Shown here piece by piece: positions 26,523-36,236 of a stretch of DNA of 64,000 nt. Every line of letters starts with the position of its first letter. Within the stretch, counting starts at the first letter, position 1. The notes below the pieces were generated by a model. The model was not told the DNA's origin. It saw nothing but the letters and a program-made list of their open reading frames with translations, and did no database searches. Position numbers and translations under genes: made by a program. The stretch spans positions 62,001 to 126,000 of the forward strand of contig NZ_QGHA01000009.1 in assembly GCF_003148845.1 (NCBI RefSeq). Reading direction: 5' to 3'. The stretch is from Mucilaginibacter oryzae (GTDB lineage Bacteria; Bacteroidota; Bacteroidia; Sphingobacteriales; Sphingobacteriaceae).

Positions 26523-26762
26523 TACCGGTTATAAATTTTTCTAAAATAAGCTATTGAAGCTCATGAATCAACAAGCCCTAAGCTATTCTTTACAACTGAA
26601 AATCAGAGCTATCTCCATGCAATTGCTATGTTTTTGTTACAAAACAGCATAAAAAAGTAATTTAGCCGTTTAATTGCCGGTGCATTATATTTTAAACTTG
26701 CTATAAACAAGCAGGCAATTTTGGTGTTACCGCTACATTATCATTTACTTAAATTCATCTGC

Positions 26763-27257
26763 ATGAACAAATTAAAGTACATCCTATTACTTTCCGTAGC
26801 TTTTTTAGTTATCGGCAAAAAATCACAGGCACAGGATTATCAAACCGCCATTGGCTTAAAATTCGGCGCTTACGAGGTTGGTCCCTCCATTAAATACTTT
26901 ACGGATAAAAATACCTCCCTCGAAGGTATCATTGGCATCCGCGATCATGGTGTGGTATTTACCGGCTTGTATGAAAAAAGCACAACGGCCTTTAATGTTG
27001 ATAAACTGAGCTTTTATTACGGTTTCGGCGGTCACCTTGGTTCGGTTGGCAGCGGCTATTACAAACGCCTGGGCGGCGATGATGAGTATTACAGCGGCAA
27101 ACATATTTTAATTGGCGCCGATGCCGTTGTTGGCCTCGAATACGTGATTCCCAACGCACCGATCGCCATCAGCCTTGACCTTAACCCACGCCTTGAACTG
27201 GCCCGCGGACCATTCTTTGACATCGCGCCGGGATTGGGCCTGAAATATACTTTTTAA
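26763..27257 (+). CDS. Small outer-membrane beta-barrel protein
   Basis: 164 aa from the ATG at 26763 (the in-frame ATG at 26721 would precede the signal peptide). Signal peptide MNKLKYILLLSVAFLVIGKKSQAQ. The mature part alternates short strands: AIGLKFGAYEVGPSIKYFTDKNTSLEGIIG, ... FYYGFGGHLGS ... SLDLNPRLELARG ... PGLGLKYTF, ending with Phe as outer-membrane barrels do. Probably an 8-strand porin-like family protein; role unknown. Confidence 0.8.
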   Translation: MNKLKYILLLSVAFLVIGKKSQAQDYQTAIGLKFGAYEVGPSIKYFTDKNTSLEGIIGIRDHGVVFTGLYEKSTTAFNVDKLSFYYGFGGHLGSVGSGYYKRLGGDDEYYSGKHILIGADAVVGLEYVIPNAPIAISLDLNPRLELARGPFFDIAPGLGLKYTF

Positions 27258-27481
27258 TCTGAATCAGCATTTGTCTGAACCGGAATTTTAGAGAAATTAT
27301 CAATTTACAGAAATAGCTTGATTTTCCGTCAATTCATTAATCCAACAATTTCAGGTTCAGACATTTGTATATCAACCCAATCAAAAACAATCAACAGCCA
27401 AAACCGGCGTAATCAAAGTCAATCGGTGTAATCCCAACAAAAAAATCCGAAATCGAACATCCGAAATCCGAATTTAGCTTA
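27258..27481. repeat. Intergenic region with CCGAAATC and TCTGAAT-type dispersed repeats
   Basis: Between convergent genes. 27258-27330 contains variants of TGTCTGAACCGGAATTTTAG that recur after the phospholipase gene (3481-3530). 27442-27475 consists of tandem AAATCCGAAATCGAACATCC-type units that match 42579-42610 (inverted) over 26 bases without a mismatch. No gene seen. Confidence 0.65.
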
Positions 27482-30400
27482 TCACTTCACCACAATAAAC
27501 TTCCGGCCGTAAACCTTTTTTCCCAACAGCACTTTCATGATATAAACGCCCGGCAAATATTTAGCTACATTTACCTGGGTGCTGTATCTGCCTTTTGAAA
27601 CATTATCGTTATTGGTGAACAAAGTTTGCCCGGATTGGTCGACAATAGATAAACTCAGTGCGCCTGCACCGGGTGCAGTAAAAGTTACATTCAGCACATC
27701 TTTGGCCGGTACCGGGAAAACGTTCAGTTTAATCTCGCTGTTATCACCAACTCCACCATCACGCGCGTAAAAAACCTTGTCCGATTCGGCAATGCAGCCG
27801 TTAGACAGCGTAACCTGTACCGTATAATAGCCGCTTTGCACGGGCTGGTAAGTAGCGGCAGTAGCCCCGTCTATCACTGCCCCGTTCAGCAACCACTGGT
27901 TTCCATCGGCAAAGCTTGAAGTGAGGGTATTGCCGTTTTGCGTAATTACCGGCTTGCTCAACGTAACCGGTTTTCGTACAGCCGAAGGGCAACCCAGGCT
28001 TTGCACTTTCATATCATAAAAATAATAATAGAACCCTTTATAGGTAGTCGTATCGCCGTTGTTGCTGGTGGCCCCGTTACCTGTAATACTGAAAATGTTG
28101 CCTATTTTAAAAGGGTAACCGTTTACACCTCCATTATTACGGAATATGGTAGCGCTATCGGCAAAATCAACCGATATCTGGTAGTCTCCGGCGGCAGGTA
28201 ATTGCAGGTTAAGGTCATAAACCCTGCCCTGGTCGTTAGGGTCGTCGGGCTGCGCGCCTGTCAGGGGCGTGGTACGCGTAGCAACAGCATCAATGCTTGT
28301 TGAGGATACGATTTGCCCGTTAGCATTAGCCACATTAAAAGTGATTTTGCCCGGGTAGCCTATGTACAACCTGGCGCTTTGTATCAGCACAGGTGCGGCC
28401 GTATGCACACTTACATATGGTGTAAACTGGTTGTACCCTCCTGCCGTAAATACATTTTTGGTAGCCGGACCAATGCTGCCTTTAAAATCGTTAACACCGG
28501 CATAAAAAGTATTATTAACCGGAGCCTGGCTGGTAATTGCTTCCGATCCGGCGGCTACCGGCAGCGCATCATTAGCGTTTTGATACCAGAAAACAGTACC
28601 ATCGCCTGTTCCGAATAGCTGGTACTGGTTGCTTGCGGAGCAATAATAAGCGCTCAAATTGCCGATGGTTGCAGGCGGGTTAACTGTAATATTGGCTGTT
28701 ACGGTATTGTTGCTGCTAACCGGATCGCCGGTAAGCCTGCTGGTGGCCGTAACGGTGTATGATGCCCCGGCCACGGCGTTAAACTGACCGTTTAAGGTAA
28801 AATTATCTTCGGCAGATGGCTGCAGCGTGCTTTTATAGGTATCGGTATAGGTGGTGGTTACGTTATTGGCATCGGTAATGGTAACTATTACCGGGATATT
28901 TCTGATGGCGGCGTTACCGAAGTTTTTAAGCCTTACGGTAACCGGTGTACCTGCCGAACAGGTGCCCCCCGCTCCGGGACTAACAATGGATATGACACCG
29001 GCATCTATGCCGGTTTGTAAAAATTGTACGCGGTAATCCTGGGTTTCACCTTTTGCATAGGTGCCGCAGGCTTTTACGGTAGCGGCATCGCTTGTTTCGG
29101 CAAGCACTACGCGCATCAAACTGTAAGCGCCCGCCGTAACCGTGCCCGGTACAGTAATGTTGGTGTTGTATGTTCCGGTGGCATTGATGATACCTGTTGT
29201 AGCTACCAATTCGTTATCCTCAAAAACGCCGTTGGCGTTCCAGTCAATAAATACTTTGGCGGCTTTGTTAAAGTTATTGCCGCAGGTGCCTAAGGTGATA
29301 CTTAGCGGGTAGGTTTTGGCCTGCTCAAGCTGTGCTGTGAGGTTGGTATAATCCGAATAGCTTTTACATCCGGCGGCCGGTGTGTGATCGATATTAGCGA
29401 GTTTAAAATTGTTCACCCGCGAATCGGCATCGGATAACGGGGCCGAAGCGCAGTACGCCGCGCCGCCTACCCCGGTAACAATAAGTGAATAAGCCTGCGA
29501 CCCGGACCTTAACGTACCCTTATGTGATACCGTAATGGTATAAGTACGACCTGGAACTGAGTTAGGAATATAAACCTGCTCAATGTTATCGCGGATGTTA
29601 TCACCCTTAGTAGCTGCCAGGCCCGGCTTATCCGGATCAAGCACCCAGGGGCTGAATGTGGTAGTGCCATCGCTTACGCTGATATCAAGGTCATTCACCA
29701 GCTTGGGGGTACGGTTATTGATAACACCTTCGGTGGTGGCGGTGCCTTCAGGGTCTGTCCATGATATGGTGGCTGCCAGGAGGGTACTGCCCGATGCTAT
29801 TACCTTATAGGTTTGGGTTTGGCCCTGTACCAATGTTTTTTCGCTAACCATACTTTTGCCGCCGTTATCGGTAATGGCCTGCGCGGCGGCCGTCATATTA
29901 AGCAAACCCCAGCCATAAATATAATCGGGGCCTATGTTGCCTGCATCAAAAGCGGTATGGCAAACCAGGCCCTTTAAAGTGGCCGAGCGCATAAAGGCCC
30001 CGTTATTTTTTTTTGCATAATATTCCTGCAATAAGTACAATGACCCGGTAACATTAGGCGATGCCATGGATGTGCCGGATAAGGCGAGGTACGATGTGGT
30101 ATTGTCAATTCCTACAGAAAGCACGTTCACGCCATCGGCAACCAAATCCGGCTTAATACGGCCATCATCTGTAGGCCCCCAGCTGCTAAAGGGGGCAATG
30201 TTTACATCTGCGCGGTTTTTGGGGCCATATAAAAGCGGATACACCGCGCCTACCGTTATCCCGTTTTTTGAGTTACCGGTTGTGCTGATAATATCGTACC
30301 CATCATTATTGCTGATGCCTTCCGGCCGGGCGCCTTTACTAACCATGGTTTGATCGGTGCGACTTTTATAGCCGTAATAAGTTTGCCCTACGGCCGGCCC

Positions 30401-31219
30401 GTTATCCTGGCGGGCGTTACCGGCCGATGCAACAATGAGATAATACGGCGCGTTGTAGGCTATCTTATCCCAATTGGCGGTTTTAGCATCATAAAAGCCA
30501 AAATTGTAATCCACCGAGTCGCCGGGCAGGCCATTCCACTCCCAGCGGCCGTCGGTATCATTGTAATCCCAACCGGCAACAATACCGTACGAGTGATTGG
30601 AAAGCAGCAGGTTGGCCGCGGCGGCGCTCATTTCGGTTTCATCGTCATTAAAATCGTACGATTGTAAGGTTGTTGCACCAAAGGCCATACCTTTGGCAGG
30701 CGCGTACACCCCTTTAGCGATCATGGTACCGGCTACGTGTGAGGAGTGATCATTGATAGCCGCGGTATTTTTAAGGGTTATCGTTTTGCCCGAAAACTCC
30801 TGGTGTGCCCGGTACACAGACCCGCCATCCCAAATGGCCAGCTTACCCGACAGAAAATCTGACGAGCCCGATAAATTTAAACCTAACGAACCGCCGGGCT
30901 GCAGGTTGTTGGTACCCGTTGTGGCCGCGGCCGTAGTATTGTTGTGCGTAGTTAAATATACCGGAAAGCCCAGCTTGTTAACCCCCTGCAAAACAATGAG
31001 GTTACCTTTACGGTTATGGCGCGTTAATGTCCAGCCATGGGTTTGGGCAAGAGATACCGCTTTGTTGTATGATGCTTTATTTTCAGCGCTTGTTTGGTTG
31101 GAGAGTTTGTTAAGTTCGGCCTTGCCGGTTGCGCTTACCAGGGGTTGTTGTGCAAAGATGCTGCCGGTTGCGCATAGCATCAAAAAGCAAAAAGAAACGG
31201 CTGTATAAAGTTTATTCAT
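27482..31219 (-). CDS. Secreted subtilisin-like (S8) protease with GEVED and type IX sorting domains
   Basis: 1245 aa, signal peptide cut near residue 23 (GSIFAQ). The S8 catalytic triad is Asp131 (LAIWDGGSV), His161 (DHSSHVAGT) and Ser384 (LSGTSMASPN), with the oxyanion Asn in VASAGNA (268). After a jelly-roll domain (about 450-590, ending SLIVTGVGG) comes a GEVED domain (VFIDWNANGVFEDNE ... GETQDYRVQF), a CARDB-like domain and Ig-like modules. The last ~80 residues (LNVFPVPAKDVLNVTF ... GVYIMKVLLGKKVYGRKFIV) are a type A T9SS C-terminal sorting domain, so it is exported by the type IX system. Likely degrades external protein. Confidence 0.95.
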   Translation of the reverse strand: MNKLYTAVSFCFLMLCATGSIFAQQPLVSATGKAELNKLSNQTSAENKASYNKAVSLAQTHGWTLTRHNRKGNLIVLQGVNKLGFPVYLTTHNNTTAAATTGTNNLQPGGSLGLNLSGSSDFLSGKLAIWDGGSVYRAHQEFSGKTITLKNTAAINDHSSHVAGTMIAKGVYAPAKGMAFGATTLQSYDFNDDETEMSAAAANLLLSNHSYGIVAGWDYNDTDGRWEWNGLPGDSVDYNFGFYDAKTANWDKIAYNAPYYLIVASAGNARQDNGPAVGQTYYGYKSRTDQTMVSKGARPEGISNNDGYDIISTTGNSKNGITVGAVYPLLYGPKNRADVNIAPFSSWGPTDDGRIKPDLVADGVNVLSVGIDNTTSYLALSGTSMASPNVTGSLYLLQEYYAKKNNGAFMRSATLKGLVCHTAFDAGNIGPDYIYGWGLLNMTAAAQAITDNGGKSMVSEKTLVQGQTQTYKVIASGSTLLAATISWTDPEGTATTEGVINNRTPKLVNDLDISVSDGTTTFSPWVLDPDKPGLAATKGDNIRDNIEQVYIPNSVPGRTYTITVSHKGTLRSGSQAYSLIVTGVGGAAYCASAPLSDADSRVNNFKLANIDHTPAAGCKSYSDYTNLTAQLEQAKTYPLSITLGTCGNNFNKAAKVFIDWNANGVFEDNELVATTGIINATGTYNTNITVPGTVTAGAYSLMRVVLAETSDAATVKACGTYAKGETQDYRVQFLQTGIDAGVISIVSPGAGGTCSAGTPVTVRLKNFGNAAIRNIPVIVTITDANNVTTTYTDTYKSTLQPSAEDNFTLNGQFNAVAGASYTVTATSRLTGDPVSSNNTVTANITVNPPATIGNLSAYYCSASNQYQLFGTGDGTVFWYQNANDALPVAAGSEAITSQAPVNNTFYAGVNDFKGSIGPATKNVFTAGGYNQFTPYVSVHTAAPVLIQSARLYIGYPGKITFNVANANGQIVSSTSIDAVATRTTPLTGAQPDDPNDQGRVYDLNLQLPAAGDYQISVDFADSATIFRNNGGVNGYPFKIGNIFSITGNGATSNNGDTTTYKGFYYYFYDMKVQSLGCPSAVRKPVTLSKPVITQNGNTLTSSFADGNQWLLNGAVIDGATAATYQPVQSGYYTVQVTLSNGCIAESDKVFYARDGGVGDNSEIKLNVFPVPAKDVLNVTFTAPGAGALSLSIVDQSGQTLFTNNDNVSKGRYSTQVNVAKYLPGVYIMKVLLGKKVYGRKFIVVK

Positions 31220-31261
31220 TGGTTTGAAAGATAGGCAATTTATACACTTGTTTCATTTTGC

Positions 31262-31420
31262 TGCGCGTCATTTATTTCGTGTCATTGGGTCATTTTGCTT
31301 TGCGTCATTAGGTCATTTGCTTTGCTTCTTCAATAACGTATTGAAAAATGACTTAATGACCTAATGATGCGAAGCGAATGACCTATCATAAAAAATGACC
31401 TAATGACACGAAGTAAATGA
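31262..31420. repeat. GTCATTGGGTCATT-type inverted repeat block
   Basis: Left part holds GTCATTGGGTCATT and GCGTCATTAGGTCATT (31265-31320); the right part holds AATGACTTAATGACCTAATG and AATGACCTAATGACACG (31346-31420), their inverted copies, around a short centre. Same family as 19946-20272. It separates the convergent-side ends of the S8 and nadE transcription units; no gene. Confidence 0.75.
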
Positions 31421-31424
31421 TGGG

Positions 31425-33074
31425 TTACGACAAATATTTACCCACAATAGGCATCCTCCTGCCCATACCAAACGCTTTTGGCGATACCCTTAAAATAGGT
31501 GGGGTTTGGTAACGTTTATGCTCGGCCGAGTTGGTGAGTTTGATCACCCTGCGTACAGTGGCTTCATCGTACCCCATGCGGATGATTTCGGCCGATGAAC
31601 AGCGGTTTTCAATGTATTCGGCTAATATTTTATCCAGCACATCATATTCAGGCAGCGAATCAGTGTCTTTTTGATCTGGCCTCAATTCGGCAGACGGTGG
31701 TTTAATGATGGAGTTTACGGGGATGATCTCCTTATCGCGGTTAATATACCTTGCCAGCTCAAAAACCTGGGTTTTATAAACATCGCCGATAACCGAGATC
31801 CCGCCGCACATATCGCCATACAAAGTACCATAACCAACCGCTGCTTCGCTCTTATTACTGGTATTCAGCAATATATAACCAAATTTATTACACATAGCCA
31901 TCAGCAATACAGCGCGGCTGCGCGATTGGATGTTTTCTTCGGCTATATTGAACGGCAAGCCGTCAAACTGCGGGTGCAGGGCGGTTTCAAATGCCTCGGT
32001 GATACTTTTAATCGGCACTACTTCATGCTTGCAGCCCAGGTTTTCCACCAGGTCGAGCGCGTCCTTCAATGAATGATCTGTCGAGAACCGCGAAGGCAAT
32101 AATACGGCCATTACATTTTGCGGCCCCAAAGCCTCGGCAGCCAGGGCGCATACTACGGCCGAATCAATACCGCCCGATAAGCCCAATATAGCCTGCTTAA
32201 AGCCCGATTTATAAAAGTAATCACGAATGCCCAATAAAATGGCCTGGTAAATCTGCTCGATATCGCCCGGGCGTTCGGCTTTGATGGTTGTGGGATGATC
32301 AAAGCTTAATGTGTTATCAGCGTTCAGGGTATAAAAAGCAAGCGTTTCTTCAAAATAAGGTAATTCATCAATCACCTTGCCTGTGCTGTCAAAAACCAGC
32401 GAACCGCCATCAAAAATCAATTCGGTTTGCGCGCCTACGTGGTTTACATATAATAATGGCAACTGATAGCGGCCGGCGTTATCGCTCAATATCTCAATAC
32501 GTTCCTCATCATGATTATAGGCAAACGGCGAGGCAGCTATGTTAATCATCACATCCGGCTTCTGGTGGATCAGCGTATCCATCGGGCGGGTAACGTACAG
32601 CGGGTTCTCGATGGTATTCCAAAGGTCTTCGCATATGGTGAGGGCGATGCGCTTGCCCTTAAAATCAATACAGCTAAACTCTGTTGATGGTTCAAAGTAG
32701 CGGTACTCGTCAAATACATCATAGTTTGGCAACAGCGCTTTGTTCACTACTGCCTTCACTTTGCCATTCTCAATAAAATAAGCCGAATTGCTCAGATCCT
32801 TACCCTCCGTTTTATGGTTAGGTGTTGGCAACCCTATAATGCAGGCCATATCAACACATGCTTCGGCTATTTTTTTGGCAGATTCATCACAAAGACCGAT
32901 AAACTCGTCAAACTCCAAAAAATCGCGCGCAGGGTAACCGCAAACGCATAGCTCGGCAAATACCACCAGGTCGGCGCCTTGATTTTTAGCCTTGATGATA
33001 TGGTCGATTATTTTTTGGGTGTTTGATTCAAAGTTACCTACGTGATAGTTAAGCTGTGCTAACGCGATTTTCAT
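31425..33074 (-). CDS. nadE: Glutamine-dependent NAD+ synthetase
   Basis: 549 aa from the ATG at 33074 (MKIALAQLNYHVGNF), the proper nitrilase-domain start; the longer in-frame start is not. N-terminal glutaminase triad Glu41 (ELCVCGYP), Lys112 (NKALLPNYDVFDE) and Cys148 (CEDLW). The C-terminal synthetase has the pyrophosphate loop SGGIDS at 300-305, the NTSNKSEAAVGYGTLYGD segment and PPSAELRPDQKDTDSLP. It converts nicotinate adenine dinucleotide to NAD+ using glutamine. Divergent from gldB, an arrangement common in Bacteroidota. Confidence 0.97.
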   Translation of the reverse strand: MKIALAQLNYHVGNFESNTQKIIDHIIKAKNQGADLVVFAELCVCGYPARDFLEFDEFIGLCDESAKKIAEACVDMACIIGLPTPNHKTEGKDLSNSAYFIENGKVKAVVNKALLPNYDVFDEYRYFEPSTEFSCIDFKGKRIALTICEDLWNTIENPLYVTRPMDTLIHQKPDVMINIAASPFAYNHDEERIEILSDNAGRYQLPLLYVNHVGAQTELIFDGGSLVFDSTGKVIDELPYFEETLAFYTLNADNTLSFDHPTTIKAERPGDIEQIYQAILLGIRDYFYKSGFKQAILGLSGGIDSAVVCALAAEALGPQNVMAVLLPSRFSTDHSLKDALDLVENLGCKHEVVPIKSITEAFETALHPQFDGLPFNIAEENIQSRSRAVLLMAMCNKFGYILLNTSNKSEAAVGYGTLYGDMCGGISVIGDVYKTQVFELARYINRDKEIIPVNSIIKPPSAELRPDQKDTDSLPEYDVLDKILAEYIENRCSSAEIIRMGYDEATVRRVIKLTNSAEHKRYQTPPILRVSPKAFGMGRRMPIVGKYLS

Positions 33075-33192
33075 AAGTATATATTTTTTAGTCGGTAGTC
33101 TAAAGTTTTTAGTCAAAAGTATGAACTGAATACTTGCGACTTAAGACTTACAACTTTGGACTGTTAACTTAGCAACATTATGCAAATAAAAT

Positions 33193-33200
33193 TACTTTTG
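33193..33200 (+). promoter_or_regulatory. Candidate -7 box (TACTTTTG) of gldB
   Basis: Exact TAnnTTTG match in the nadE-gldB divergent region, 17 bp before the gldB ATG, which would give a very short leader. No well-spaced -33 TTG seen. Confidence 0.4.
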
Positions 33201-33217
33201 CCTCAATAAGGATAAAA

Positions 33218-34255
33218 ATGAGTTCTACCCGGTTTACAGCAAAGCAAATTTACTTAATTTTTTTCATCGCCCTTGTATTCGGCAGTTGCCGCGACAGCAA
33301 AAAAGTTGACCTGAGCAATATTAAGGTTGATGTTAAAATTGAGCGCTTTGATCATGATTTTGACGCCATGCATACCAAACCCATGGCTACGCAGGCTGCA
33401 TACCTGCAAAAAACTTACGGCACCTTTTATACCGATTTTATCCAACGCATTTTACAGGCCGGGAGTGCAAAAGATACCGCATACTTTGAAACACTGCGAA
33501 AAGTATTTGCCGGAAAGGCGTACACCGACCTGAAACATGATGTTGATGCCGCCTACCCCAACATGGATAAGCCTGAGGCCAGCCTTACCGAAGCTTTTAA
33601 ATACATTAAATACTATTATCCGCAAAAGCGTTTGCCGCGGGTTTACGCCTACATATCTGGTTTCCAGGCGCAAACCAGTATTGGCGATGGCTATTTCGCT
33701 ATCGGTATCGATTTGTTTTTAGGGGCCGATTCGAGGTTTTACCCTTCGTTAACCGATGCTTTTCCGCATTACCTTTCCAGGTGGTTTACGCCTGATAATA
33801 TCACACCGAGGGTAGTTGAGGGGATGGCCCGCGAGGAGATGTTTCCTGAAAATGATGCTGACAAAGCCTTGCTGAATAAAATGATTTATAACGGTAAGAT
33901 CATGTATTTTATGGACAGGGTTTTGCCGGATGTGGCCGATAGCACCAAAATCCGTTACACCACGCAGCAATTGCAATGGTGCCATGATTTTGAAGGTAAA
34001 ATCTGGGGATACTTTTTAGAAGAAAACCTGCTTTACGAAACCGATTACCCCAAAATTCAGCGGTATTTAACCGAGGCGCCTTTTACGCCTGGCCTGGGCG
34101 AAAAAAACGATTCGGCCCCTAAACTGGCCGTGTGGACGGGCTGGCGGATAGTGCGTAAGTATATGGAAAAGCACCCCGATGTTACGCTGCAGCAATTGAT
34201 GGCCGATAAGGATGCCCAGAAGATCCTGAACGAATCGGCCTATCACCCCAAATAA
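33218..34255 (+). CDS. gldB: Gliding motility lipoprotein GldB
   Basis: 345 aa, lipoprotein signal IYLIFFIALVFGSC. GldB features: VDVKIERFDHDF, YLQKTYGTFYTDFIQRIL, YYYPQKRLPRVYAYISGFQAQTSIGDGYFAIGIDLFLG and DNITPRVVEGMAREEMF. GldB is required for gliding motility in Flavobacterium and belongs to the envelope machinery linked to type IX secretion; many non-gliding Bacteroidota retain it. This fits the T9SS-sorted protease at 27482. Terminator at 34264. Confidence 0.93.
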   Translation: MSSTRFTAKQIYLIFFIALVFGSCRDSKKVDLSNIKVDVKIERFDHDFDAMHTKPMATQAAYLQKTYGTFYTDFIQRILQAGSAKDTAYFETLRKVFAGKAYTDLKHDVDAAYPNMDKPEASLTEAFKYIKYYYPQKRLPRVYAYISGFQAQTSIGDGYFAIGIDLFLGADSRFYPSLTDAFPHYLSRWFTPDNITPRVVEGMAREEMFPENDADKALLNKMIYNGKIMYFMDRVLPDVADSTKIRYTTQQLQWCHDFEGKIWGYFLEENLLYETDYPKIQRYLTEAPFTPGLGEKNDSAPKLAVWTGWRIVRKYMEKHPDVTLQQLMADKDAQKILNESAYHPK

Positions 34256-34263
34256 AAAGCAAC

Positions 34264-34297
34264 AAAAAAGCGCCTCCGGAAACCGAAGGCGCTTTTT
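34264..34297 (+). terminator. Terminator after gldB
   Basis: Stem AAAAAGCGCCTCCGG / CCGAAGGCGCTTTTT (one internal mismatch) with a T run; usable from both strands between convergent genes. Confidence 0.85.
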
Positions 34298-34322
34298 ATA
34301 TCTTTTCCTTTTAAGAGGTTAA

Positions 34323-34520
34323 TTACTTCATGATTGCAAAAACGCATTTCAGGGCGATCAGGATACCAATGATCAAGATAACGTTTGAAATAGAAGTAAA
34401 CATGAAGCCTGTGTTGGCATCGCCGGCAAAACGCAAAAACACGCCTATTATACCGATAATGATAGCAACAGTTAATAATTTGTAGTGACCTTCTGCGTTA
34501 GCATTTTCCATTGATTCCAT
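34323..34520 (-). CDS. Small membrane protein with two transmembrane helices
   Basis: 65 aa. Two hydrophobic helices: LLTVAIIIGIIGVFLRFA (15-32) and ISNVILIIGILIALKCVF (44-61), joined by the loop DANTGFMF. There is a start choice between the Met codons at 34520 and 34511. It has a promoter-like pair at 34544-34577, so it is probably expressed on its own. No family recognised beyond small Bacteroidota membrane proteins. Confidence 0.75.
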   Translation of the reverse strand: MESMENANAEGHYKLLTVAIIIGIIGVFLRFAGDANTGFMFTSISNVILIIGILIALKCVFAIMK

Positions 34521-34543
34521 GGTACCTATATTTAATGTTTGCG

Positions 34544-34577
34544 CAAAAATAGAAATGTTTACTGAAAAAGCTACAAA
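34544..34577 (-). promoter_or_regulatory. Candidate promoter of the 65-aa membrane protein gene
   Basis: On the minus strand TTTG (34577-34574), a 22-bp spacer, then TATTTTTG (34551-34544), matching TTG-N17-23-TAnnTTTG. It lies 24 bp before the start codon. Confidence 0.5.
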
Positions 34578-34581
34578 GTTT

Positions 34582-35475
34582 TTATGATTTTATACCGCCT
34601 GCAAACCCTAACCCGTGCTTGCGTTTATAATAGCGGTAAAGCCCCCATAAAGCCAGCCCCAAAACAATAAATACCCAGGCATTGGCAAGGCCCAGCAGCA
34701 CATCGACAAACGCATACCAGCCGTTGCTTACAGCTATGCCAAATCGTTTAAAAAATGGCAGCTGATAGGCCGAAGGATCATCATTGGCTATCATTTCCTG
34801 GTGTATGCTATTACTCTGGTAAAAACCCAGGCTAACCACACTGTATTTCACCGCCGCATCGGTACGCATGTTAGCAATTTGCTGCTCAACCATATCGTCT
34901 TTCAGCAGCATCACATTCACCGGGTTTTTAATGATTACTTTACCCTTCTTTTGCTGATCTATCAGGTCCTGCCGGTTGCGGAGTTTCAGTTTTTCGGAGA
35001 GGTAATCGAGCGTACGGTCTTCAATATCCATTTTGCGCAGGGTAATGTACATGCCCATATGGCTTACTTCGGTCATAAAACTTTCCAGTTTTTCGGAAGG
35101 TACCTTAACCGTCATATCAGCGCTGGTGTTCAGGGCCGACACCCGCTTCACCGAATCATCGCTTACACGGATGTCTTCGCTCCGCTCAACATTAGTCTGC
35201 ATCTGGTGGTGCATTACCATGCCCCCGTCCCGAACGGTAAGCGCGGCAATGGCATCACCGGTTTGCTGCACGTTTTTCACTTTAAAACGCATGTCGGCGG
35301 TTTTTACCAGTTTGGTTGGCAGGCTGTCGGCCCCGGCGGAATTGGCGCTGACCGCTACCGTGTCGGCACTGGATGAAGAGGCTTTGTCATCGCGGGTGGC
35401 TTCATAATTTGAACCCTTACAAGCGCCCAGCAGCAACACGCCCGCCAGCAACGCCAGGAATAACTTTGTTTTCAT
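34582..35475 (-). CDS. DUF4349 domain lipoprotein
   Basis: 297 aa, lipoprotein signal LLAGVLLLGAC, then a low-complexity linker. The DUF4349 core starts at KLVKTADMRFKVKNVQQTGDAI and includes VPSEKLESFMTEVSHMGMYITLRKMDIEDRTLDYLSEKLKLRNRQDLID. A transmembrane helix near 260-283 (VFIVLGLALWGLYRYY) and a basic tail follow. Role unknown. It is followed downstream by the small membrane protein gene at 34323 but separated by that gene's own promoter. Confidence 0.9.
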   Translation of the reverse strand: MKTKLFLALLAGVLLLGACKGSNYEATRDDKASSSSADTVAVSANSAGADSLPTKLVKTADMRFKVKNVQQTGDAIAALTVRDGGMVMHHQMQTNVERSEDIRVSDDSVKRVSALNTSADMTVKVPSEKLESFMTEVSHMGMYITLRKMDIEDRTLDYLSEKLKLRNRQDLIDQQKKGKVIIKNPVNVMLLKDDMVEQQIANMRTDAAVKYSVVSLGFYQSNSIHQEMIANDDPSAYQLPFFKRFGIAVSNGWYAFVDVLLGLANAWVFIVLGLALWGLYRYYKRKHGLGFAGGIKS

Positions 35476-35562
35476 AACTGTTTAATTTTCTTTGGTATAC
35501 ATTGATACCGGAAAATAGGGAAAGGTAACCCGGAGCCGGGGAGGTTAGCGTGATCAAACACT

Positions 35563-35661
35563 GGTTGAAGTTTAGCGTAGCGTAACTTCGACTTAACAAA
35601 TACCGGTTGAAGTTTAGCGCAGCATAACTTCAACCTAAACTGTGTTAAGCTTCAGCTTAAC
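35563..35661. repeat. REP-A palindromes at the 3' end of RAYT-A
   Basis: A single REP (35563-35592) and a composite unit (35605-35661). The REP reads GGTTGAAGTT - loop - AACTTCAACC/AACTTCGACC. The second hairpin of the composite is GTTAAGC-TTCA-GCTTAAC (35644-35661). The RAYT-A stop codon (35652-35654) lies in the TTCA loop and the last three codons lie in the right arm. Confidence 0.88.
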
Positions 35662-36203
35662 TTTATAACAGGCAATAACCCATCTTCATTCAGATAATAA
35701 TCTTTAGCGCTGCTGTAAAGGTAATTTGGCGGATAATCAACCGCGCCTGATCCAACCGGATTATTATGCAGGTAATCTAATAGTTGTGTTATCATTTGTT
35801 GAGTAGATAATTCTACCGGGTGATTACTTTGTTGCCAAAACTGATACTGTTCATTATTAGCATTATGCGTTCCTGCTCGTTCAAACATCCATAACAACCA
35901 GTCGCGTCGGCTCTCTTGTGGATTTTCGGCAATGGCTTTTAAGATAGTTTTAGATGTGTGCCTTTTTAAATCACGCATTATATTTGACAGGTTCCCTTTT
36001 TCTATGCTTATGATCAGATGCACATGGCTGGACATGATACACCAGGCATACAACTCCAAACCTTTATTTTCGATGCAATATTTAAGACTGTCTACAACAA
36101 TATCGCAATAAATTCTTCGCACAAAAACATCTATCCACCTAACAGTGGCGAAGCTGACAAAATAAAGTTGATCATGTTCATGGAAGATATATTTGCGGCC
36201 CAT
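35652..36203 (-). CDS. REP-associated tyrosine transposase (RAYT-A), Y1/HUH family
   Basis: 183 aa. A Y1-transposase (IS200/IS605-like) single-domain protein of the RAYT group. HUH motif His60-Val-His62 in IMSSHVHLII, and the likely catalytic Tyr144 in LLDYLHNNPV, aligned by the DYxxxNPV motif known from the E. coli RAYT. The C-terminal YLYSSAKDYY is typical of the Bacteroidota branch. RAYTs cut and join single-stranded DNA at REP palindromes. Here it is flanked on both sides by such palindromes (35563-35661, 36237-36531), with its stop codon in a hairpin loop. Complete and apparently intact. Confidence 0.93.
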   Translation of the reverse strand: MGRKYIFHEHDQLYFVSFATVRWIDVFVRRIYCDIVVDSLKYCIENKGLELYAWCIMSSHVHLIISIEKGNLSNIMRDLKRHTSKTILKAIAENPQESRRDWLLWMFERAGTHNANNEQYQFWQQSNHPVELSTQQMITQLLDYLHNNPVGSGAVDYPPNYLYSSAKDYYLNEDGLLPVIKLS

Positions 36204-36236
36204 TGATGTGACAATCGGTTTATGTTATTTGATTTT

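Noticed and set aside
34801..35376. 191-codon open frame opposite the DUF4349 gene
   Set aside because: Antisense shadow; the DUF4349 lipoprotein on the other strand has a signal peptide and domain match.
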